Source: Bacillota bacterium
Lineage (GTDB): Bacteria > Bacillota > Clostridia > Lachnospirales > CAG-274
Assembly: GCA_017460805.1 (NCBI GenBank)
Contig: JAFUAF010000057.1
Span: 1 to 64,000 of the forward strand
Direction: 5' to 3'
Length of the DNA stretch: 64,000 nt
Positions 57,874 through 64,000 of this stretch are shown here, piece after piece. The notes beneath the pieces are model-generated. The model did not search any database and had not been told where the DNA came from. It worked only from the letters and a program-made list of their open reading frames with translations. How positions within the stretch are numbered: the first letter of the stretch is position 1; each line of letters begins with the position of its first letter. The translations under genes were made by a program, and so were the position numbers.

Positions 57874-59273
57874 TGAAAAAATTTTTGATACTATTAATAA
57901 TAATTGCGGTAAATGGCGTTTGCATATCCGCGTTTTTTGCGAATGAGCCGATACAAATGATAAAAACTTATCCCGCAGAAAAGAATATAAACAGTGATGA
58001 ATTATATAACAAGCAATCTCAAAACACGCAGGGCATACTTATAAAAGAGGATGCGGAAAGCATGGCGAAAAAGTATCTTGAAAATTTTTTTGAGGTCGAT
58101 TTGACCGATTATATGTGTACAAGCACATATAACCGTGATGAATACGGCATAGTAATGGAAATGTGGTCGGTCATGTTTGAAAAAGACGAAAAAGTTTATT
58201 TTGCGGATATTGACCCGTATAACGGTAAAATTTTAAGCCTTGATGTATATGATACGGAAATAAACAAAAACTCAAAGCCGACCGAAAGTATATCGGAAGA
58301 AGAACTTGAAACAAAATTCAGACTTCCGTCGGAGCAGGCGGCGAGGTCTATGCAAAATGACAGGCAGCCCGCTGCTTACAGACAGTACACAAGACAGCCG
58401 AAAGGCGAAAGTGTGGTTACGCTTTTTAAATTTGCGCAGGGAGATGGATGTGAAGTTGAATTGTCATATCCAAGCGGGCAAAAAATTGGGTACAAGTATT
58501 ACAAGGACAGGCAGACTATGAATTTTCAAACCAAAGACAGTATTAAAACTATGCTTAAACGCAGGGGTTATCAATGTTATTGGGTGTCTGTGCGGGATAT
58601 GCCGACGGAAAATGTGCTTTCTTCGCTTAAAGAAATTAACGGGGTATTGAACCAAAAGTTTGATTTTATCGAGCTTTGTACTCAGCCCGTTGAGTATGTC
58701 GGCAATTACAGCGGCGATGTCAGTTTTGTTGACGGCGGGGCGGAAAATGTGAACAGAAGCGACGGAGTGAATTATTATACCATGCTCAAAACCGTGCAGA
58801 TAGGACGATCTCTATGTGAGGATATGCGCATACCGCTTGCCGAGGGCAAATATATCGAGCGTTGGGATTATTATTTGAAAAACGGCGATGATACCGTAAA
58901 TGCTATTTTAGGCTATGACTACAAACCGTATTATTCTGTGGGCGATGAGATAGAAGTCGATTATCTGCGAAAAAATATAAAGCTTAAAGTTGTCGGGTTT
59001 TACGAAAAGGGAGCGGAATTGTATTACGGAGGGCGGATATCCTTGGATAAATATATCGTCATGCCTTTTGTGAATTGTGAATACGAGCCGAAAAACGAGG
59101 AAGAGAAAAGCTTTCAGACAAACCTGTATTGGCAGAAAAATGACGGGCTTATAAGGGTAAACGATGATTTTGACCTTGATGCGGCAAAGGCTGTTACGGG
59201 GGAACTTTCTAAAAAATATAATACCGAAATAACCATACTTGACAGTGATATGACCGATATAGACGTAAATTGA
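57873..59273 (+). CDS. Membrane-anchored protein with PepSY-like and MacB-like periplasmic domains
   Basis: A 466-residue exported protein, start overlapping the kinase by one base with a GAGGTG site. N-terminal helix (about 5-22) as anchor or signal. A PepSY-like part follows (about 50-125: MAKKYLENFFEVDLTDYMC, YGIVMEMWSVMFEKDEKVYFADIDPYNGKILS in pieces). The C-terminal half (about 185-460) resembles the extracellular domain of MacB/FtsX-type ABC permeases: SVGDEIEVDYLRKNIKLKVVGFYEKG, then LDKYIVMPF. No permease helices, ATPase or transporter gene is nearby. The context with a two-component system suggests a sensor or effector of envelope signalling. Function unknown. Confidence 0.7.
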   Translation: MKKFLILLIIIAVNGVCISAFFANEPIQMIKTYPAEKNINSDELYNKQSQNTQGILIKEDAESMAKKYLENFFEVDLTDYMCTSTYNRDEYGIVMEMWSVMFEKDEKVYFADIDPYNGKILSLDVYDTEINKNSKPTESISEEELETKFRLPSEQAARSMQNDRQPAAYRQYTRQPKGESVVTLFKFAQGDGCEVELSYPSGQKIGYKYYKDRQTMNFQTKDSIKTMLKRRGYQCYWVSVRDMPTENVLSSLKEINGVLNQKFDFIELCTQPVEYVGNYSGDVSFVDGGAENVNRSDGVNYYTMLKTVQIGRSLCEDMRIPLAEGKYIERWDYYLKNGDDTVNAILGYDYKPYYSVGDEIEVDYLRKNIKLKVVGFYEKGAELYYGGRISLDKYIVMPFVNCEYEPKNEEEKSFQTNLYWQKNDGLIRVNDDFDLDAAKAVTGELSKKYNTEITILDSDMTDIDVN

Positions 59274-59279
59274 ATAAAT

Positions 59280-59317
59280 TGCCGCAAAATCGAAGTTTGG
59301 ATTTGCGGCATTTTTTA
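59280..59317 (+). terminator. Terminator of the two-component unit
   Basis: Stem TGCCGCAAA/TTTGCGGCA (59280-59288, 59302-59310), followed by TTTTTT. Confidence 0.9.
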
Positions 59318-59455
59318 ATTTTATAACAAATTTTAAGTCGAAAAAAAGGATTTTATGTGTTTTTGGCGTATAAATATAGTAGAGGTTTTAAAAGACCGCA
59401 GATCTTTGCGGAGTATAAATAACGAACGGAATGTGTAAGATTGGAGGTGGGTCCG

Positions 59456-60445
59456 ATGAACATAAGAGAACGGAATGAGGAAAGCGAAATAGCCATGCTT
59501 TCGGCGTATGCAACGAAAAGCCGTTTCAGCAAGGGGCGTGAAAAGGAAGAAGAACCCTGTGATATGCGTACTTGTTTTCAGCGCGACCGCGACCGCATTA
59601 TCCACAGCAAGGCTTTCCGCAGGCTTATGCACAAAACGCAGGTGTTCATCTCGCCCGAGGGGGACCATTACCGCACAAGGCTTACACATACGCTGGAAGT
59701 ATCACAGATAGCAAGGACTATAGCTGTTTCGTTAAAATTGAATGAGGACCTGACGGAGGCCATAGCGCTTGGCCACGATCTGGGTCACACACCTTTCGGT
59801 CATCTTGGCGAAGAGGACCTTAACAGGGTGGTGCCCGGCGGTTTTCATCACAATGAGCAGAGTGTAAGAGTCGTCAGATATGTAGAAAAGGACGGCGAAG
59901 GGCTTAATCTTTGCATGGAAGTTATGGACGGTATTCTTAATCACCGCGGTGCTTGTCTTCCATACACTTTGGAGGGCAAGACGGTACAGATATCCGACAA
60001 GATAGCTTATGTAAACCATGATATTGACGATGCTTTGAGGGCGGGCATAATAACAGAAAGCGATATTCCCGCCGACTGCACGGAAATTCTGGGTGAAACG
60101 CCGCGAAAGAGAATAGATTTTCTTATTCGTGACATAGTAAATAACAGTATGGATAAGCCCGATATAATAATGACGCCTCATGTTAAGGAGGCAATGTACA
60201 AGCTGCGCAAGTTTTTGTTTGACAATGTATACAACGCAAAACAGCTTGCATTTGAGAGGAAGAAATACGGTGCCTGTCTTAGCCGTATTTATGAATATTT
60301 TCTGGAAAATTACGATAAAGTACCGCAGGAGTTCAAGACCAACAGCGCTTTTTCAAAAGAGCAGATAACGGCCGATTATACCGCGGGCATGACAGACAGG
60401 TTTGCATTGAAGTTATATAACGAGCTTGGCTTGGAGGAAAAATAA
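59456..60445 (+). CDS. dgt: Deoxyguanosinetriphosphate triphosphohydrolase-like HD protein
   Basis: A 329-residue HD-superfamily hydrolase of the Dgt family that breaks dNTPs into nucleoside and triphosphate, tuning dNTP pools. Metal ligands: HTLEVSQIA (His), LGHDLGHTPFGHLGE (the HD pair) and later Asp in IAYVNHDIDDA. The block FRRLMHKTQVFISPEGDHYRTRLTHT is the substrate-binding core. The ATG at 59456 with GGAGGTGG is chosen over the ATG at 59441. It precedes dnaG by 98 bases, the classical dgt-dnaG-rpoD order. Confidence 0.93.
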   Translation: MNIRERNEESEIAMLSAYATKSRFSKGREKEEEPCDMRTCFQRDRDRIIHSKAFRRLMHKTQVFISPEGDHYRTRLTHTLEVSQIARTIAVSLKLNEDLTEAIALGHDLGHTPFGHLGEEDLNRVVPGGFHHNEQSVRVVRYVEKDGEGLNLCMEVMDGILNHRGACLPYTLEGKTVQISDKIAYVNHDIDDALRAGIITESDIPADCTEILGETPRKRIDFLIRDIVNNSMDKPDIIMTPHVKEAMYKLRKFLFDNVYNAKQLAFERKKYGACLSRIYEYFLENYDKVPQEFKTNSAFSKEQITADYTAGMTDRFALKLYNELGLEEK

Positions 60446-60543
60446 AAAAAGGGTTTTTGACAATTCTGTCGAATTTAAAAAAAGACGGGTTTTTTAGGAA
60501 CGAAATATAAATGTAATTTGACTTTTTTTGCAGGGGTGTATAT

Positions 60544-62301
60544 ATGTACTATTCAGATGAAGTGTTGACGGATGTCAGACTTGGAAATGATATCGTCGAT
60601 GTGGTAAGTGAATATGTAAAGCTTAAAAGAAGCGGTGCAAACTATTTTGGTCTGTGTCCGTTTCACTCCGAGAAGACCGCATCGTTTTCCGTAAACCCCG
60701 AAAAGCAAATATACTACTGTTTCGGCTGCCACAAGGGCGGCAATGTATTCAAGTTTATAGAAGAAAAAGAAAACCTTACTTTCCCCGAGACTGTAGAGTA
60801 TCTTGCAAGACGCATCGGTTATCAGCTGCCCGAAAAGCAGAGCGACAACGAAAAGCGCCAACTGAAAGAAAAACTTTTTGAAATTCACAAACTGGCTGCA
60901 AGATTTTATTATGACTGTCTTAATGCCGATATGGGCAAGGCGACAAGGATATATCTCGACAAGCGCGGTATAGAACCGAATATCAGAAAAAAATTCGGGC
61001 TGGGATATTCTCCCGCCGATGGCCGCAAACTTTATGACCACCTTACCGAAAGCGGTTTTGATAACGACACACTTCTAAAAAGCGGACTTATCAGAGAAAA
61101 GGACGGCAGGTATTACGATAATTTCAGAAACAGACTGATGATACCGATAATTGACATATACGGCCGTATAATTGCCTTTGGCGCAAGGAAAATGCGTGAT
61201 GAGGACTTTGGCGGCAAGTATATAAATTCTTCCGATACCGAGATATTCAACAAAGGCTACAACCTTTTTAATATCAAGTATGCAAGAGATGCGCATAAAA
61301 ACGAGCTGATATTAGTCGAGGGTTATATGGATGTGATTTCCATGTACCAGGCGGGCTTCAAAAACGTGATAGCGGCTTTGGGTACGGCTTTTACACGAAA
61401 TCAGGCGGCTGCGATAAAACGCAGCACAAACAATGTCGTTGTTTTGTTTGACAGCGATGAAGCAGGTGAAAACGCAGTTTTAAGGGCGCTGCCCATTTTA
61501 AGGGAAGCGGGCATAAATGCAAGGGTCTTTCAGGTGCGTGATGCAAAAGACCCCGATGAGTATATAAAAAGCTATGGGGCGCAGGCCTTTGCTAAGCTTT
61601 TTGCCGAGAAGACCATAAACAGTACGATCTTCAGAATAGAGCATGAAAAAAAGAAATATTCGCTTGACGATACCGACCAGAAACTTGCCTTTACCGCGGA
61701 AGCGATAAAAATAATTGCGGATATCGACAATCCCGTGGAGCAGGATGTGTATATAAAATACGTTTCCGAGCAGACGGGGATATCGCAGGAGGCGCTTTTA
61801 AAAGAAGTAGGCAGGGTACAGGGCAGAGAAACTGCCGTGCGGGAAACAAACGGAGGCATAAACAAAATAGTCAAGAATATTGTTGTCAACAATGCTTTGG
61901 ACGAAGCGCAAAGCGGGCTTTTGAGTATTGTGGCATCGGATAAGTCGCTGTACGAGCGTGTGGAGCGTATCTTTGACAAAAAAGAGTTTACAGATGAGTT
62001 GTATATGCGTCTGTATGAGATAATAGGCAATATGCACGCCGAAAACAGACCTGTGCACGAGGCCGATGTAGTAACATACCTTGACGGAGAACCCGGGGCG
62101 GGACAGTCGCGGGCGGCGAGTATTTTTATGGCACAGCTGCCGTATGATAATGACGAACAGCGAGTGAAAGCGCTGTCGGATGATCTTAGAGTAATTAAAA
62201 ACAGCTACATCAAAAGGCTGATGGAAGATGCAAGCGATGAAGAGTTTCTTCAGCTTCAGCAGCAGCAAAAAAATGTAGAAAACATAATCAAAAGCTTATA
62301 A
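60544..62301 (+). CDS. dnaG: DNA primase
   Basis: A 585-residue primase that lays RNA primers at the fork. The N-terminal CHC2 zinc finger is LCPFHSEKTASFSVNP...YYCFGCHKGG (about residues 38-65), the Toprim catalytic core has ILVEGYMDVISMYQAG (about 256) with GTAFTRNQ and LFDSDEAGENA, and the C-terminal helicase-binding domain is present (about 440-585). Normal length. It lies between dgt (98 bases) and rpoD (33 bases). Confidence 0.97.
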   Translation: MYYSDEVLTDVRLGNDIVDVVSEYVKLKRSGANYFGLCPFHSEKTASFSVNPEKQIYYCFGCHKGGNVFKFIEEKENLTFPETVEYLARRIGYQLPEKQSDNEKRQLKEKLFEIHKLAARFYYDCLNADMGKATRIYLDKRGIEPNIRKKFGLGYSPADGRKLYDHLTESGFDNDTLLKSGLIREKDGRYYDNFRNRLMIPIIDIYGRIIAFGARKMRDEDFGGKYINSSDTEIFNKGYNLFNIKYARDAHKNELILVEGYMDVISMYQAGFKNVIAALGTAFTRNQAAAIKRSTNNVVVLFDSDEAGENAVLRALPILREAGINARVFQVRDAKDPDEYIKSYGAQAFAKLFAEKTINSTIFRIEHEKKKYSLDDTDQKLAFTAEAIKIIADIDNPVEQDVYIKYVSEQTGISQEALLKEVGRVQGRETAVRETNGGINKIVKNIVVNNALDEAQSGLLSIVASDKSLYERVERIFDKKEFTDELYMRLYEIIGNMHAENRPVHEADVVTYLDGEPGAGQSRAASIFMAQLPYDNDEQRVKALSDDLRVIKNSYIKRLMEDASDEEFLQLQQQQKNVENIIKSL

Positions 62302-62334
62302 GGCGGACGTCTTTAAGCGGAAAGGGAGATAGTC

Positions 62335-63423
62335 TTGAAAGCTACAGAAGATATGACGACCATATTTGCCCAGCGTATGAAAGAACTTCTTGCGCTGGCT
62401 AAAAAGAAGAAGAATGTTCTTGAATACAAGGAGATACTGGATTTCTTTGCAGATGTGGACCTGCAGCCGGAGCAGATGGACAAGGTTGAAGAATTTCTTG
62501 AGAGCCAGGGCATTGATATTCTCGGTGCGATAGAACTGGAAGATGAAGACGAGGATGAGAAGGATCTTGACCTTTCGATCGCCGAGGCAAGTGTTAATAC
62601 AGACGACCATGTTCGTATGTATCTTAAGGAAATAGGAAAGGTACCCCTGCTCAGTGCAGAGGAGGAGACCGAACTTGCAAAAAGAATAGAAGAGGGCGAC
62701 GAGGCCGCTAAAAGCCGACTTGCAGAAGCGAACCTCAGACTTGTTGTAAGCATAGCAAAGCGCTATGTAGGCCGCGGTATGCTTTTCCTTGACCTTATAC
62801 AAGAGGGAAATCTGGGTCTTATTAAGGCCGTTGAAAAATTTGACTATCGTAAAGGCTATAAGTTTTCGACCTATGCAACATGGTGGATAAGACAGGCCAT
62901 TACCAGGGCTATTGCCGACCAGGCACGTACTATCCGCATACCCGTGCACATGGTGGAAACGATAAACAAGCTTATAAGACTTTCACGTCAGCTTTTGCAG
63001 GAAAACGGACGCGAGCCCACCGACAAGGAGCTTGCGGAAAGTATGCAGATGTCGGAAGAAAAGGTGCGTGAGATAAGAAAGATATCTCTCGAACCTGTTT
63101 CGCTTGAAACACCTATCGGTGAAGAAGAGGACAGCCACCTTGGCGATTTTATCCCCGATGAGGATATCCCCGCACCCGCAGAGGCGGCGGCATCAACACT
63201 GCTTAAGGAACAGCTTATGGATGTGCTCGACACACTGACCGACAGAGAAAAGAAAGTGCTTATGCTGCGCTTTGGTCTGAAGGACGGACGCTCCAGGACA
63301 CTTGAGGAAGTGGGTAAGGAATTTAAGGTAACGCGTGAACGTATCCGTCAGATAGAGGCAAAGGCACTTCGTAAACTGCGCCATCCCAGCAGAAGCAAAA
63401 AGCTCAGGGACTATCTTGAATAA
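62335..63423 (+). CDS. rpoD: Primary sigma factor SigA/RpoD
   Basis: A 362-residue housekeeping sigma factor. Region 1.1 is partly present ([31 protein letters not shown] in parts) with an acidic [11 protein letters not shown]; region 1.2/2 contains [46 protein letters not shown] and [29 protein letters not shown] in parts; region 3 and region 4 ([42 protein letters not shown] in parts) are full. The start is TTG 62335 with AAAGGGAG; the ATG at 62353 has no site. The promoters predicted across the window suit this factor. Confidence 0.97.
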   Translation: MKATEDMTTIFAQRMKELLALAKKKKNVLEYKEILDFFADVDLQPEQMDKVEEFLESQGIDILGAIELEDEDEDEKDLDLSIAEASVNTDDHVRMYLKEIGKVPLLSAEEETELAKRIEEGDEAAKSRLAEANLRLVVSIAKRYVGRGMLFLDLIQEGNLGLIKAVEKFDYRKGYKFSTYATWWIRQAITRAIADQARTIRIPVHMVETINKLIRLSRQLLQENGREPTDKELAESMQMSEEKVREIRKISLEPVSLETPIGEEEDSHLGDFIPDEDIPAPAEAAASTLLKEQLMDVLDTLTDREKKVLMLRFGLKDGRSRTLEEVGKEFKVTRERIRQIEAKALRKLRHPSRSKKLRDYLE

Positions 63424-63441
63424 AAATTTAATATTGATATT

Positions 63442-63469
63442 AGGGGCTGTCTTTTTGGCAGCTCCTTTT
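63442..63469 (+). terminator. Terminator of dnaG-rpoD
   Basis: Stem AGGGGCTG/CAGCTCCT (63442-63449, 63459-63466, one G-T pair) followed by T residues. Confidence 0.82.
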
Positions 63470-63528
63470 ATATTAAAAAAATATTTATTTTTTACAAAAA
63501 AAGGCTTTTAAATTTAGTTATTTTATAG

Positions 63529-63534
63529 TATAAT
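63529..63534 (+). promoter_or_regulatory. Probable -10 element of yicC
   Basis: Perfect -10 TATAAT (63529-63534); the -35 position (63506-63511, TTTTAA) matches only weakly. Transcription would start near 63541. Confidence 0.55.
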
Positions 63535-63546
63535 AAATTATGTATA

Positions 63547-63590
63547 GGGATGTGAGGGCGCAGACACGAAAAAGTGTGCGGTAACATCCC
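63547..63590 (+). promoter_or_regulatory. Structured leader before yicC
   Basis: Outer stem GGGATGT/ACATCCC (63547-63553, 63584-63590) encloses a second stem: CGCA/TGCG continued by CAC/GTG, with a GA bulge and a GAAAAA loop. It begins where the transcript should start and is followed 27 bases later by the ATG. No known riboswitch was recognised. Confidence 0.45.
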
Positions 63591-63617
63591 ATAAGAAATA
63601 AGTGAGGGAATAATAAA

Positions 63618-64000
63618 ATGAAAAGTATGACAGGCTACGGCCGCGGCGAATCACGCCAATATGACAGAAAGTTCGTTGTAGAGATAAAGTCGGTAAACCA
63701 TAGATACAACGACGTTACGGTCAAAATGCCGCGCGCAATGCTTATGTATGAAGATGCGGTGAAAAAAGTCGTCGGGACAAGGGTGTTCCGCGGCAAGACG
63801 GATGTTTTTGTGAGTTTTGAGTCATTTTCTGATGATGATGTTTCCATTACATTCAATCAGCCGCTTGCAGATGCTTATGTGCAGACTGTGGAACAGATAA
63901 GGGAGCGCTATAATCTCGATCAGCCGATAAGGCTTGACCTGATAGCAAAATTTCCCGATATTATAACCGTAGATAAAAAACTTGATCCCGACAGTGGTGA
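63618..64000 (+). CDS. yicC: YicC/YloC-family endoribonuclease, partial at the window end
   Basis: Only the first 127 codons are in the window. The start MKSMTGYGRGESRQYDRKFVVEIK, in parts, and SVNHRYNDVTVKMPRAM are the YicC N-terminal signature. YicC and its Bacillus homologue YloC are stress-linked proteins with endoribonuclease activity on RNA, including small RNA turnover in Escherichia coli. The ATG at 63618 has GAGGGAA upstream. It follows rpoD by 194 bases with its own terminator-separated promoter and a folded leader. The frame runs off the right edge, so the C-terminal half is not seen. Confidence 0.92.
   Translation, partial: MKSMTGYGRGESRQYDRKFVVEIKSVNHRYNDVTVKMPRAMLMYEDAVKKVVGTRVFRGKTDVFVSFESFSDDDVSITFNQPLADAYVQTVEQIRERYNLDQPIRLDLIAKFPDIITVDKKLDPDSG

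Noticed and set aside
1..64000. CRISPR arrays, phage or insertion-sequence genes
   Set aside because: No regularly spaced repeats, no transposase or integrase motifs and no phage structural genes were found on reading the whole window.

Overview
The window looks like a chromosomal segment of a low-to-moderate-GC Firmicute of the class Clostridia, probably from an animal gut. The signs are AT-rich intergenic spacers with sigma-A type promoters (TTGACA, about 17 bp, TATAAT), Shine-Dalgarno sites of the AGGAGG type, frequent TTG and GTG starts, an L27 protein with the Firmicute-type cleavable N-terminus next to its protease Prp, and typical Clostridia gene groups (rplU-prp-rpmA, ftsEX, Asp23-DAK2, rsmD-coaD, dgt-dnaG-rpoD-yicC). 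No phage, transposase, CRISPR array or rRNA operon is visible, so most of the window is core genome. The clearest accessory region is a decayed sortase/pilin locus at about 30.5-33.6 kb.

Layout. 0-1.2 kb: GC-rich palindromic repeat, then the L21-Prp-L27 operon with its leader RNA (minus strand). 1.3-2.4 kb: MBL-fold hydrolase and VOC protein. 2.4-4.5 kb: prepilin peptidase, a low-complexity lipoprotein and a small XRE regulator, each apparently its own unit on the minus strand. 4.9-13.6 kb (plus): a small Cys-motif protein and glnS, two LytR-CpsA-Psr (LCP) paralogues with hyperacidic tails, a flavoprotein and a MATE exporter. 13.6-23.7 kb (minus): a probable five-gene envelope operon (DUF2079 membrane protein, hybrid histidine kinase, MoxR ATPase, DUF58, transglutaminase). 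23.9-30.1 kb (minus): a small Asp/Tyr-tailed membrane protein with a Nudix hydrolase; tsaD with a DnaD-like and a DnaC-like replication protein; two overlapping WYL regulators. 30.5-33.6 kb: the truncated surface protein, a headless pilin fragment, a class B sortase and a Spy0128-like pilin. 33.6-34.6 kb: a DUF6465-like protein and an SSB-like protein.

34.9-42.2 kb (plus): a CdaR-type regulator, ftsE-ftsX with a secreted coiled-coil M23 hydrolase, a zinc-ribbon membrane protein, a stalk-domain/propeller-like surface protein, and tRNA-Arg(CCU). 42.9-48.8 kb (plus): Asp23, DAK2 protein, recG, rsmD, coaD and a coiled-coil protein. 48.9-54.9 kb (plus): dprA, topA, DUF402, radC, pspC and glyS. 55-59.3 kb: an AIM24 protein, then a two-component system followed by a membrane-anchored protein that looks like the extracellular domain of a MacB-type transporter without the transporter. 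59.4-64 kb: dgt, dnaG, rpoD and the start of yicC.

Together the genes cover translation (L21, L27, GlnRS, GlyRS, TsaD, RsmD, tRNA-Arg), DNA replication, repair and uptake (DnaG, DnaD, DnaC-like, RecG, RadC, DprA, TopA, SSB) and, above all, the cell envelope (LCP pair, FtsEX-hydrolase, MoxR operon, sortase locus). Best leads for something new: the acidic LCP tails and the similar Asp/Tyr tail at 23.9 kb, the orphan MacB-like protein beside its two-component system, the enlarged FtsX loop, and the Prp with a shortened catalytic loop. All functional calls are by reading motifs; no database search was run.
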